From contig JBNKUQ010000043.1 in the NCBI GenBank assembly GCA_050298695.1, positions 1 through 25,105 on the forward strand: DNA of 25,105 nucleotides. The letters run 5' to 3'. Positions 1 through 8,338 of the stretch are shown in pieces. Each line of letters opens with the position of its first letter. The first letter of the stretch is position 1. A program made the translations under genes and the position numbers. This stretch comes from CANLBN01 sp050298695 (GTDB lineage Bacteria > Pseudomonadota > Gammaproteobacteria > Pseudomonadales > Cellvibrionaceae). The notes under the pieces were generated by a model, which was given only the letters and a program-made list of their open reading frames with translations, was not told the origin of the DNA and did not search any database.

Positions 1-98
1 AGTTTAGCATTTACGTGCTCAACAAATAAGGCGTTTTCACCAAGTATGGTGTTAATGCGAATAAGATTTTGATTTTGGTTGCGGGTTCCAAATGACAT
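1..98 (-). CDS. VgrG-like protein, N-terminal fragment (runs off the window)
   Basis: Only the first 32 codons are inside the window. The ATG at 96-98 is preceded by a strong ribosome binding site (AAAGGAG, about 103-109), so this is a genuine gene start. The visible peptide includes LIRINTILGENALFVEHVNA. This resembles the opening beta-strand of type VI secretion spike proteins (VgrG), which typically begin with a short tail and then a motif of the type 'RIxTxLGxxxLLV'. If correct, the product would be the trimeric puncturing tip of a T6SS. The assignment rests on about 20 residues and is tentative; another phage-baseplate-like protein cannot be excluded. The gene points away from the protease unit to its right. 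Confidence 0.45.
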   Translation of the reverse strand, partial: MSFGTRNQNQNLIRINTILGENALFVEHVNAK

Positions 99-129
99 AA
101 CGGCTCCTTTTCCTTTTATAGTGACTATT

Positions 130-153
130 TATACTGACAGTTTATATTGACAG
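130..153. repeat. Tandem 13-bp repeat upstream of the VgrG-like gene
   Basis: TATACTGACAG (130-140) and TATATTGACAG (143-153) are two near-identical words at a 13-bp period, 32-55 bases upstream of the ATG of the leftmost gene. They could be a regulator-binding direct repeat or part of its promoter. The rest of 99-354, between that gene and the lipoprotein stop, shows no gene. Confidence 0.35.
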
Positions 154-354
154 CTAGTTTGAATACTCATATCCCTTGATGTCGTCGAATGGAGAATACG
201 AGAAACGCGACTTAAGTTTATGGTGACCTATACTATGGCCGCTAGTATTCGACATTTTACTAAAAATGAAAAGCTTCTTCATATAGCTAAGTGCTCAAAA
301 GAAGCAAATATGTGACGCCCTTCACTTTTTTATAAGGCTAACAAAGAAAAGCCT

Positions 355-747
355 TTATGGGCAATGTTTAGCAACTATTTGGTTGTATTCTTCAGCATAG
401 CTATCGAGCTGTTCTAATAACCTCAGTTGCTCATCATCTTTTACAACATCCGTACTGCCTGGAACGTATTTTGTGCCACAGCGCTGTTTTAAATCCAGCA
501 TTTGATCGGCTGACAGCCCAGGCGTACGCTGCCCCCTCCCAGACATAACATACAGGCGGTAATCCTGTTTAGCGATAGCGGCTTTTGCGTCTTGCTTCGC
601 ATCTGCGGATTCTACCCAGGATAAGCGCTCGATATAGTCCGATTTAGGGGTATTGGCTTTTTCATCTGCCGTCACGTTACAGCCAACCACCCATACCAGG
701 GATGACAAGACTAAAAAAGCGGCGAATAGTTTTTTAAAGATAATCAT
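355..747 (-). CDS. Small lipoprotein of unknown function, coupled to the metalloprotease gene
   Basis: The product is a 130-residue predicted lipoprotein. It has basic start residues (K5, K6), a hydrophobic stretch at about 7-21, and a lipobox ending V-V-G-C with the lipidated cysteine at 23. The mature part is hydrophilic, rich in Asp, Lys and Gln, and contains two further cysteines (one in QRCGTKY, one in the C-terminal KHCP) that could form a disulfide. I do not recognise the family. Its ATG overlaps the stop of the upstream metalloprotease gene by ATGA (744-747), which implies translational coupling. The location is likely periplasmic, anchored to a membrane. A role as chaperone, inhibitor or maturation partner of the protease is inferred from position alone. 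Confidence 0.8.
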   Translation of the reverse strand: MIIFKKLFAAFLVLSSLVWVVGCNVTADEKANTPKSDYIERLSWVESADAKQDAKAAIAKQDYRLYVMSGRGQRTPGLSADQMLDLKQRCGTKYVPGSTDVVKDDEQLRLLEQLDSYAEEYNQIVAKHCP

Positions 748-3629
748 AGAGAAGATCGCCGTCTAATACGTGAAAGTATTAACAATGATAGCAAGGCAAA
801 GCTAAACAGCCCCATTGAACCACCGCCACCGCCGCCAGAACGACCGCTAGAATCTCCACCACTACTCTCTGGGGAGTCATTGTCGACGATAGTTCCCAAT
901 GCACTCACACCATCGATCGTTAAGCGGAAGGTTTCTGCTACTGAGGTTTCATCACTGTCATCATCAAACGCAGTAGCGGTAACCGTAAATGAAGACAAAC
1001 CAGAGGGCACAGTTAAGATACCGCCACTCTCGGTAACACCACCGCTATAAACAAAGCCAGAGAAATCAGTATTGCTTGCTGTCAATAAAGTCACCGTCAT
1101 TGATAAATTCTGAGGCGCTGTGGTGATATCCGTTAAGGCAACGGTAAACTCCAGTTCTTCCCCTTCTATAGCCACTGGTTGGCTAATACTATCTACACCT
1201 ACACTGGTATCAATAATAGTTCCCGTCGCTGTTGAACCACCTAGGTAAAGTGTTAACGTTTCTCTTGCTTCGACGACACTATCACTGACTGTATCAAAGC
1301 TTAGAGTAAATGAACTCACGTCGTTTGGAACCGTTAAAACACCATTATTACTTATTACACCATTCGAGAAAGCTAAGCTACCAAGATCAATATCTGCCGA
1401 AGAAGTACTCACATTTTCAATGGCAAAAGAATAGTTTTTACTACCTGCAGCCGACGCCAAAGTCACAGCAAAACTCATACTGTCACCCTCTGTCGCACTG
1501 GCAGCGGCAATAGAGCTAATAGCTGTCGATAGCGCGGAGACATTGAAGTCATCCGGGTTAACGGCAAAAAAGATATTATCGGCGCAGGACACCATGACCC
1601 GGGCATCACTAGTATCTATGTAAGGGACATTAATGGTGGCAGAACCATCGTTAGCAAATGTTAAGCTATTGCTGCCATTTTCACGCAAGTCATAAGCAAA
1701 CACATTATTGTTATCACTCTTTAGCGCAATATTCACGTTGCTACAATTAACACTTCCACCACTGGTGTTGGCCACATCCCAGGTTACTGTGGCCGTTCCA
1801 GCCGTCCATGTATTACCAGAAATCGGGGCAGTCACTCTAAAAGGACCCGCTGTGGTTGTTACAGTCACTGCTTTATTCTCAAATGCCGTACCGCCTTGTC
1901 CATCACGAACCGTTAAGCGGAAATTTAGGTCTCGGTTGGTGATAGGATAAAACTCTGCATCACGAATATAATCCCCTCGCTCACTATGAGATGTATAGCC
2001 ATCAAGGATATTATCGAGCCTAGGCAAGTAGCGTTCTGAAGAGGTAGTAGGAAGTAGTGATCTAAAAATAGTACGGCTGCTGTCATCGATCCACTCACTT
2101 GTGTCCGATGAGGCCGTACCCACATCCATTTGTTCCCACACGTAGGTTAGCTCATCGCTAACATTAGCATCTGTGGCAGAACCACTTAAAATAAAGGGAG
2201 TATTTGCTGGGATGGTAACATCTGGACCAGCGCTTGCATCAGGGGCTGCATTAGCCATAGCCGACATGCTACCACATTGATCTCCTTCTCCAGATATAAG
2301 AGTGCCACCAACTGAATAGTTACCTGTGGTAACGAAGCGAGTAATTTCCTCAATTGAACCTGCATGGAAATAAGGATCAGAGGCACCATCAGTGCCAACG
2401 ACAACTTCTGTATCTGTAGAATCATACTGTAAATTTTGGTCACTTGGCGAACCCTCTGTTACACCTGCAGATATACAGATACCCGCATAAGCCATTACTG
2501 TCGATCCACTACCAGGCTCATAAGCAGTACTAGAGTTGCGGTTACCACTATTACAGCTTCCACTTAAGCTAGAGCTACCATTAAAAGTATGGTTGGCACC
2601 AAACTGATGGCCTATTTCATGAGCGACAAAATCCACATAAAATAAATCCCCCGTAGGATCGTTAAGGCCTGTTAGCCCCCTTGCTTTCGAATCATCATCA
2701 CAAACAACACCCAATGAGGCTACTCCACCCAAACCCGTTCCAAATAGATGGCCAATATCGTAATTCTCAGGCCCAATAACAGCATTTATATTTGTTTGAT
2801 TGAGCGATAACTCTGCAAAGGAACCATTGTTTGCATAAGCTCCAAGTTTGGAATTGGTATATACAATCGCATCATTATTGGCAACCAACTCCAAACGAAT
2901 ACCAAGATCTCTTTCATAAATTTCATTAACGCGGTTAATGGCGGTGGTAATACCGGCTATACCATCAGCAACGGTGCCAACAGAACCCGGAGCAACTGCA
3001 TTGGTATATTGTTGAGTAGCTGCTACAGCAAGACGGTAGGTACGTAAACTACCATCTGAACTCCCCTTAGCGAGTACACGTTCCTGTGATAATTTTGAAA
3101 GATATGGCGCAAAATTTGTTTCGACTTGGTCATCAGGACTTGGTGACAGACGTTGAGCATGCTTTGCATTATAAGTAATGTAGTGCTCAGTATTCCCAAT
3201 ATATTGCGGGTCTATAAGAATTAGCTGACCATCATGCCGAAACATTCCTCGAAAGCCTAAGTGAGAAATATCAAAACGCCCGCTATTGGCAGAGTTGGTG
3301 ACATCTGTACCTTTAAAAGTACGGATCTCTGGAAATTTATCCAATAAATCTTGGGCAGCAATAGGGGATAGTTCAAAATGGTAAATAGCCATCTGGCCAT
3401 TCGGAAGGGGAAGCTCGATATCAACACTATCTGAACTTAGTAACTGCTGGCGAATGGCCTCAACATCTGCTTGCAGGTGCCGTGCTTCGCTGGCTTTGGC
3501 GACCAGAGGTAAACTCTGATCTAGTCTTTGACTAGCTGCTGGCATGTCCTGCCAATAAGATGCGGCATTCAGCCCAGCACTCACCCAGAATAACAATACA
3601 AGGCTCAAACCCTTACCAAACAACCGCAT
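744..3629 (-). CDS. Secreted reprolysin-like zinc metalloprotease with GlyGly-CTERM tail
   Basis: This is a 961-residue exported protease. A signal peptide covers residues 1-22. Residues about 25-190 look like a propeptide. The catalytic domain spans about 195-440, with the metzincin zinc site HEIGHQFGANH at 337-347 (H337, H341 and H347 as ligands, E338 as catalytic base) and a Met-turn at M379 (STVMAYAG). Beta-sandwich regions follow: a PKD/cadherin-like stretch at about 460-590, then two Calx-beta-like modules at about 705-805 and 810-915. The end is a Ser/Gly spacer, GGGGGGS (932-938), one hydrophobic segment (about 939-953) and RIRRR (954-958). That is the GlyGly-CTERM pattern, which in known systems is cleaved by a rhombosortase on type II-secreted proteins. 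The start follows GGGAGA at about 3636-3641. Substrate unknown. Confidence 0.9.
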   Translation of the reverse strand: MRLFGKGLSLVLLFWVSAGLNAASYWQDMPAASQRLDQSLPLVAKASEARHLQADVEAIRQQLLSSDSVDIELPLPNGQMAIYHFELSPIAAQDLLDKFPEIRTFKGTDVTNSANSGRFDISHLGFRGMFRHDGQLILIDPQYIGNTEHYITYNAKHAQRLSPSPDDQVETNFAPYLSKLSQERVLAKGSSDGSLRTYRLAVAATQQYTNAVAPGSVGTVADGIAGITTAINRVNEIYERDLGIRLELVANNDAIVYTNSKLGAYANNGSFAELSLNQTNINAVIGPENYDIGHLFGTGLGGVASLGVVCDDDSKARGLTGLNDPTGDLFYVDFVAHEIGHQFGANHTFNGSSSLSGSCNSGNRNSSTAYEPGSGSTVMAYAGICISAGVTEGSPSDQNLQYDSTDTEVVVGTDGASDPYFHAGSIEEITRFVTTGNYSVGGTLISGEGDQCGSMSAMANAAPDASAGPDVTIPANTPFILSGSATDANVSDELTYVWEQMDVGTASSDTSEWIDDSSRTIFRSLLPTTSSERYLPRLDNILDGYTSHSERGDYIRDAEFYPITNRDLNFRLTVRDGQGGTAFENKAVTVTTTAGPFRVTAPISGNTWTAGTATVTWDVANTSGGSVNCSNVNIALKSDNNNVFAYDLRENGSNSLTFANDGSATINVPYIDTSDARVMVSCADNIFFAVNPDDFNVSALSTAISSIAAASATEGDSMSFAVTLASAAGSKNYSFAIENVSTSSADIDLGSLAFSNGVISNNGVLTVPNDVSSFTLSFDTVSDSVVEARETLTLYLGGSTATGTIIDTSVGVDSISQPVAIEGEELEFTVALTDITTAPQNLSMTVTLLTASNTDFSGFVYSGGVTESGGILTVPSGLSSFTVTATAFDDDSDETSVAETFRLTIDGVSALGTIVDNDSPESSGGDSSGRSGGGGGGSMGLFSFALLSLLILSRIRRRSSL

Positions 3630-4039
3630 AAGCTATCTCCCACTTATTAAAATATTACGAGCTTTACTCAATCATAGACAAAGTCTATAGATTAACTAGA
3701 AATTGGCAAGCTTATAGACTCTTCCATTTAGCGAGATGCCATAGTATGGGACCTAAGGTGAACCAAGATTTGAAGGTAGAAATTCTCATCAACTATTCCC
3801 AATAATACTTATCTTAGAACCAACTTTAATTATCGCTTACCTTTTTTAAAATATCCCATATTTCTATACGGTTTATTAATTCTCAGGAATCAATCCAAAG
3901 CCTCATTTAAGAATTCAACCACCCGTTCCCAGTAATATCACCCTACTCAATCACCAGCCAAATTGACCCATGTCAACTGTGCCAGTGATGGATAACTTTA
4001 AAATTGCGTAAAGACTATTTTCAATATGTGGAGGCCGTT
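3630..4039. other. AT-rich intergenic gap
   Basis: These roughly 410 bases separate the protease start (-) from the SpoIIAA-like start (+) and contain no convincing gene. The gap must hold two divergent promoters. One visible structure is an 8-bp inverted repeat, AGTCTATA at 3682-3689 and TATAGACT at 3713-3720, with a 23-base spacer, upstream of the protease. It could be an operator. TTGACC at 3963-3968 is a possible -35 for the downstream gene, but I see no well-spaced -10. Confidence 0.5.
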
Positions 4040-4420
4040 ATGAACACTAAACGACATGGTTTATCGGTAGGAATAGAAAGAATCAATAATCATTTTTTAT
4101 TAACGCTCTCGGTAAAAGGCAAGTTAGAACACGAAGATTATCAAGTTATGGTGCCCATGCTGGAATCGGCAATAGAAGGAGTGAAAGATCCCATTATCTA
4201 TGCATTAATTGATTGCACGGAGTTAGAAGGCTGGGAACTACGCGCAATGTGGGATGATCTTAAATTTGGACTCAAACACCGCTCGGACTTTTCCAAAATT
4301 GCCCTTATTGGCAATAAAAGCTGGCAGTCTTGGGCCACAAAGGTAGGAGGATGGTTTATATCTGGGGAAACAAAATTTTTTGACAATGAACACGATGCCC
4401 TTGCTTGGCTTCAAGAGTAA
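4040..4420 (+). CDS. SpoIIAA-like (STAS/SEC14-type) single-domain protein
   Basis: The product is 126 residues from the ATG at 4040, preceded by GGAGG at 4030-4034. An upstream in-frame TTG at 4004 has no ribosome site and is less likely. The sequence follows the SpoIIAA-like family along its whole length: a KGKLEHEDYQ strand-helix, PMLESAIEG, ALIDCTELEGWELRAMWDDLKFGLKH, KIALIGNKSWQSW and a C-terminal YF/FF-D-x-x-DALAWL helix. Members are small cytoplasmic alpha/beta proteins sharing the STAS/CRAL-TRIO fold. They are thought to bind lipids or hydrophobic ligands, but their physiological role is poorly defined. It stands alone between divergent and convergent neighbours, so context gives no functional clue. 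Confidence 0.85.
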   Translation: MNTKRHGLSVGIERINNHFLLTLSVKGKLEHEDYQVMVPMLESAIEGVKDPIIYALIDCTELEGWELRAMWDDLKFGLKHRSDFSKIALIGNKSWQSWATKVGGWFISGETKFFDNEHDALAWLQE

Positions 4421-4557
4421 CCAGAGTTATGAGCAATTAGGTGTCCTAGGCTTAGCAGGTTATACATTGGGTTCGGAGAATTACTTTTTATATGAATGGA
4501 TAAACGGTACAGGAAGTGTCACCACTTAAAAAGCGGCGAGGCCCCCTAAACATTAAG

Positions 4558-4620
4558 ACCACACAAAGCTGCTGATTTTTAACGCCGCAGTGACAGCGCA
4601 GATAGTTTTTCAACAGCCTG
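4558..4620. repeat. Possible transposon-end-like remnant next to the ABC permease stop
   Basis: Read on the minus strand, the sequence directly after the permease TAG runs GCAGGCTGTTGAAAAACT and continues through a GC-rich CTGCGCTGTCACTGCGGCG tract. From memory, GCAGGCTGTTGAAAAAC resembles dispersed sequence seen at ends of insertion elements or MITEs in gammaproteobacteria. No transposase and no opposite end are visible here, so this is at most a remnant. Confidence 0.3.
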
Positions 4621-5382
4621 CTAGTTGCGAAGCCGATAGCCCGTTTTGAAAATTCTTGCGACAAGCACAACACATAAAGCCAGAAATACCAAGATCATCG
4701 TCACACTGACCAATAAACTAACATCGGCACTTTCATGAAAGCTCCACCTAAAACCACTGACAAGATAAACCACTGGATTCAGAAATGACACTTTTTGCCA
4801 AAATACAGGCAACATATCAATTGAGTAAAAGCTCCCCCCCAAAAAAGTCAAGGGGGTAATAATCAACAAGGGAATAAGCTGCAACTTTTCAAAACCATCG
4901 GCCCAAATGCCAATGATAAATCCCAACAAACTAAATGTAATACAGGTCATAATCAGAAAAAATATCATCCAAAATGGATGCTGGACCTCCAGTGGCACAA
5001 AAAAACCGGCTGTCGCCAGCACCACAATACCAATAATCACCGACTTTGTAGCCGCAGCGCCCACATAACCAATGGAGACTTCAAGAGAAGAAAGCGGAGC
5101 CGATAGTATTTCATAGATGGTACCGGTAAAGCGCGGGAAATAAATACCGAAAGAAGCATTAGCAATACTTTGCCCCAAAATAGTCAGCATGATCAAACCA
5201 GGCACAATAAAAGCCCCATAGTTCACACCATCAATATCATCCATATGCGATCCGATCGCTGAACCAAAAACAATAAAATATAGAACGGTGGAAATAACTG
5301 GTGATGCAATACTCTGCCCAACCGTGCGAAAAGCCCGCGCCATTTCAAATCGATAAATTGCCCAAATGCCACGATAATTCAT
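4621..5382 (-). CDS. yadH: ABC-2 type transporter permease (YadH-like)
   Basis: The product is a 253-residue polytopic inner-membrane protein with about six hydrophobic segments and the ABC-2 permease architecture: a cytoplasmic amphipathic start (IYRFEMARAFRTVGQ), a first helix at about 27-43, the loop FPRFTGTIYEILSAPLSSLE, and a C-terminal helix ending in a short basic tail. It should form a homodimer that, with the adjacent ATPase, exports an unknown substrate. The E. coli pair YadG/YadH is the closest named relative I recognise. Its ATG overlaps the ATPase stop by ATGA at 5379-5382, with AGGTGA just upstream, so the two subunits are coupled. Its own stop abuts a possible mobile-element remnant. 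Confidence 0.85.
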   Translation of the reverse strand: MNYRGIWAIYRFEMARAFRTVGQSIASPVISTVLYFIVFGSAIGSHMDDIDGVNYGAFIVPGLIMLTILGQSIANASFGIYFPRFTGTIYEILSAPLSSLEVSIGYVGAAATKSVIIGIVVLATAGFFVPLEVQHPFWMIFFLIMTCITFSLLGFIIGIWADGFEKLQLIPLLIITPLTFLGGSFYSIDMLPVFWQKVSFLNPVVYLVSGFRWSFHESADVSLLVSVTMILVFLALCVVLVARIFKTGYRLRN

Positions 5383-6302
5383 GCTTCACCTACCAGTTGA
5401 ACAAATATTTCTTCAAGTGAATTTTGACGAGTATCTATATCCTTACAACGAATCGAATTTTCTTTCAAATGATCCAATAAATCGGCCACATCATTATCTT
5501 CTTTTGCTGGGTCATAGGTAAATATCAATTGCCTGCCTTCATCGGCAAGATGCAGATTAAAGGGTGATAAGGGCTGGGGAATAACCGACAAAGGCTGATA
5601 AAGATTCATCACCAGTTCTTTTTTACCCAAGGTTTTCATCAACTTATTTTTTTCTTCGGTCAGAATTAAACGCCCTTTATTAATTACCCCAATACGATCC
5701 GCCATTTCTTCTGCTTCTTCTATATAGTGGGTGGTCAAGACAATCGTCACGCCGGTTTCCCGCAATTCACGAACCTGAGACCACATAGATTTGCGCAACT
5801 CCACATCGACGCCGGCAGAGGGCTCATCCAAAAACAGAATATCTGGCTCGTGGGATAAGGCTTTGGCAATCATCACTCGTCGTTTCATACCACCCGACAG
5901 CTGACGGATCTGCGAGTCTTTTTTATTCCACAGTGATAACTTTTTGAGGATTTCTTGTATATAAGCAGGTGATGCCGGTTTACCAAAAAGACCCCGGCTA
6001 AATGAAACTGTATTCCAAACCGTTTCAAACGCATCCGTGGTAAGCTCCTGAGGCACAAGCCCGATATGGGTACGCGCTGTACGATACTCTTTTATAGTAT
6101 CGTGACCAAACACTTCAACCGTACCTGAACTGGCTTTGACAATACCGCAAATAGTGCTGATCAGTGTTGTTTTACCCGCACCGTTTGGTCCCAGGAGTGC
6201 AAATATTTCACCTCGCGCAATATCCAGATTGATATTATCCAACGCATGAAATCTATTACTGTAAATTTTTTCAAGCCCGCGAATAGAAATCGCCTGATTC
6301 AT
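5379..6302 (-). CDS. yadG: ABC transporter ATP-binding protein (YadG-like)
   Basis: This 307-residue nucleotide-binding subunit drives the neighbouring permease. All core motifs are present: Walker A GPNGAGKTT at 38-46, Q-loop Q85, signature LSGGM at 135-139, Walker B ILFLDEP at 155-161 with catalytic E160, and switch H192. The roughly 90 residues after the ATPase core (about 215-307) are an accessory domain typical of ABC-2 exporters of the CcmA/DrrA type. The start has AGGAAT upstream and faces an intergenic gap of about 240 bases shared with the divergent acetyltransferase gene. The substrate cannot be read from sequence; the family handles polysaccharides, lipids or drugs. Confidence 0.9.
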   Translation of the reverse strand: MNQAISIRGLEKIYSNRFHALDNINLDIARGEIFALLGPNGAGKTTLISTICGIVKASSGTVEVFGHDTIKEYRTARTHIGLVPQELTTDAFETVWNTVSFSRGLFGKPASPAYIQEILKKLSLWNKKDSQIRQLSGGMKRRVMIAKALSHEPDILFLDEPSAGVDVELRKSMWSQVRELRETGVTIVLTTHYIEEAEEMADRIGVINKGRLILTEEKNKLMKTLGKKELVMNLYQPLSVIPQPLSPFNLHLADEGRQLIFTYDPAKEDNDVADLLDHLKENSIRCKDIDTRQNSLEEIFVQLVGEA

Positions 6303-6539
6303 TTTTATTCCTAATAAGTGTGTAAACTAGCATTAAAAAAAGACAGGCTCTAACTATTCCCTCAGCCAGAACCTCCAGCGACCAATAATATATCTCAACA
6401 ATGACAATTGACAATCAATGTAAGGCTAATCCAGTTCTTGTTCTGATATTCAGTCCAGATTATACAATGGAATCACGACAGTCTGCGCCCAATGATCTGG
6501 GTTCAACAATACTTGATCCACTCAATCACCGGATACAAT

Positions 6540-7001
6540 ATGAATTCCATTAAATACATAGCGTTAAACCAAGTCGATCCTGAGCAGTTATTATCCTTGT
6601 TGAACAAGGATAAACTACGGACTCACCTGATAAGCCATCAGGTCTTCGACAGTGTATCGTTACAATCGTGGTTAAATACAAAAATAAAAATGGATTCGAC
6701 CACTGGTTGTCGAATACGGGCTATTGTCGCTGATAATCAGTGTGTCGGATGGTGCGGGATACAACTGGACAGAGAGACATATGAAATGGCAATTATTCTG
6801 GATGACAGCCACTGGGGGCAGGGACGGAAAATATTTCGCGACCTAATGGCCTGGGCTAAAGAATTGGGACATAAGACGGTTTCCATACATTTTCTCCATA
6901 CTCGACCGGAATATAAATTCCTCAGAAAAATTGCACAAAACGTGCGTGAAAGCCAGATACTGGGAAACAAGTTCACGACTTATACGCTGGCGGTGGAGTA
7001 A
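6540..7001 (+). CDS. GNAT-family N-acetyltransferase
   Basis: The predicted protein is about 153 residues from the ATG at 6540; an in-frame ATG at 6492 would add 16 residues that look non-homologous. Neither start has a strong ribosome site. The order of elements fits GNAT: an N-terminal strand-helix, CRIRAIVADNQCVGWCGIQLD as the beta2-beta3 region, YEMAIILDDSHWGQGRKIFRDLMAWA as beta4 and the acetyl-CoA pyrophosphate loop (Q-G-R-K in place of the usual R/QxxGxG/A), then TVSIHFLHTRPEYKFLRKIA. The acceptor substrate is unknown. It is a single gene between divergent yadG and convergent nitronate monooxygenase, at the edge where base composition changes. Confidence 0.75.
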   Translation: MNSIKYIALNQVDPEQLLSLLNKDKLRTHLISHQVFDSVSLQSWLNTKIKMDSTTGCRIRAIVADNQCVGWCGIQLDRETYEMAIILDDSHWGQGRKIFRDLMAWAKELGHKTVSIHFLHTRPEYKFLRKIAQNVRESQILGNKFTTYTLAVE

Positions 7002-7023
7002 CTTTCTACTCCAGTAATAAGCG

Positions 7024-7057
7024 ATAAGTTTATTGAGGATTCAGCGAAACTTATTTT
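7024..7057 (+). terminator. Candidate terminator after the acetyltransferase gene
   Basis: ATAAGTTT (7024-7031) and AAACTTAT (7047-7054) form a perfect 8-bp stem with a 15-base loop, running into TTTT at 7054-7057. It lies 23 bases after the acetyltransferase stop. The stem is AT-rich and the T-run short, so strength is uncertain. Confidence 0.45.
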
Positions 7058-7106
7058 GTAACAATCCCTGTTGGAGGTAATCGCCAACCAGCCCATTGTG
7101 CGCCAC

Positions 7107-8162
7107 TCATACAGTGCTCATCAACCGCCCCGCCAGCTGCCAAGTCAACTCTCTTGCCGAAATCTCTTTACACCCTGTCGTATTCTGCCCGGCCCATAAC
7201 GGAGAGAAATCGCCGCTGGCCAGACTTTCCGCTTTGGCACGCAAAGGTAAAATAGCTAACGCCGCCAGAGGAAACGGCGGTGCAGCGGGGTTTATCGACC
7301 CCAACTCACGGATCAACCGGTTGACAATCCCCCGCGCGGGTCGGCCGGTGAACAGATTGGTCACCGCGGTATGTTGTGCGCACTCCGATTTCAACGCGGC
7401 GCGATGGATCTGGCTGGTGGTCGCTTCCGGGCACAACAGATAAGCAGTGCCTATTTGTGCGCCTACAGCACCCAGTTGCATGACTGCTGCAACCCCTTCC
7501 GCTGAAGCAATGCCACCGGCTGCAATCACGGGCACTTTCACCCTGGCGGCGATCTGCGGTACCAAAGCAAAGGTTCCCATCTGAAGACTCAGGTCATCTG
7601 AGAGAAAACTTCCCCTATGGCCTCCGGCTTCCGTACCTTGGGCAATAATGGCATCGACACCGCGCGTCTCAAGCCACAGCGCTTCCGCAACGGAGGTGGC
7701 GCTGGCCAGGATTTTCGCACCGCTGCATTTAACACTCTCCAGAAGATCCGGCTCCGGCAGTCCAAAATGAAAGCTGACTACCGGTGGTTTCAACTCGGCC
7801 ACTATCTCTGCCGCCTGTTGGCTGAACGGTGATCGGCCCGCGCCGGGTTTAATGCTCTGCGGATCAACCCCCAGTTCCCGGTAATACGGGGCAAGCAGCT
7901 CACGCCAACGGGCTTCCCGTTCTGTATCCGGTTGCGGCGTTGTATGGCAGAAAAAATTCACATTAAATGGCTTTGACGATTTCGATTTGATGGTGGTGAT
8001 TTCCTGTCGAATGCTCTCACCCTCCAGCATGGCGCAGGGCAGTGAACCCAGGCCCCCGGCATTGGATACCGCAATGGCCAGCGCACTGTCCTGCACACCC
8101 GCCATCGGCGCCTGGATGATGGGCAGCTCGATACCCAACAGATCCTCAAGTGTTTTAACCAT
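7107..8162 (-). CDS. Nitronate monooxygenase, class I (2-nitropropane dioxygenase family)
   Basis: This is a 351-residue FMN-dependent TIM-barrel enzyme. The class motifs are in order: PIIQAPMAG (14-22) near the flavin, SFHFGLPEP (130-138), QGTEAGGHRG (175-184) carrying the presumed catalytic H182, and VIAAGGIA (212-219), followed by GAVGAQIGTAYLLCPEA. Known members oxidise alkyl nitronates such as propionate 3-nitronate, using O2. The FabK enoyl reductases are related, but the AGGHRG motif is a nitronate-monooxygenase feature. It is the last gene of the GC-rich operon, separated from the tautomerase by 176 bases. GGGGAG lies about 13 bases before its ATG. That gap holds a CAGACA/TGTCTG dyad and may contain an internal promoter or processing site. 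Confidence 0.85.
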   Translation of the reverse strand: MVKTLEDLLGIELPIIQAPMAGVQDSALAIAVSNAGGLGSLPCAMLEGESIRQEITTIKSKSSKPFNVNFFCHTTPQPDTEREARWRELLAPYYRELGVDPQSIKPGAGRSPFSQQAAEIVAELKPPVVSFHFGLPEPDLLESVKCSGAKILASATSVAEALWLETRGVDAIIAQGTEAGGHRGSFLSDDLSLQMGTFALVPQIAARVKVPVIAAGGIASAEGVAAVMQLGAVGAQIGTAYLLCPEATTSQIHRAALKSECAQHTAVTNLFTGRPARGIVNRLIRELGSINPAAPPFPLAALAILPLRAKAESLASGDFSPLWAGQNTTGCKEISARELTWQLAGRLMSTV

Positions 8163-8338
8163 TTCTTTTCGTTCTCCCCTTAGTGCCGGCAGATGATTAT
8201 CTCCGCGCCTTCACAAGTGTCCGGTCTTTACCCAAATTAGCGTTTCCTGCTCAACGTAGGGGTTATGTTGGTTCTAATGCGGGCTTCGATACAGACATGC
8301 CCATTGCCTGTCTGGCCGAAATACATATCCAATACTTA

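Noticed and set aside
338..356. AAGGC/GCCTT hairpin at the end of the lipoprotein gene as a terminator
   Set aside because: On the minus strand it is followed by A-rich sequence; the T-run is on the wrong side, so it is not a convincing terminator for this gene.
7096..7443. Plus-strand open frame of 115 codons opposite nitronate monooxygenase
   Set aside because: It is antisense to a well-supported gene in the GC-rich block, where long shadow frames are expected.
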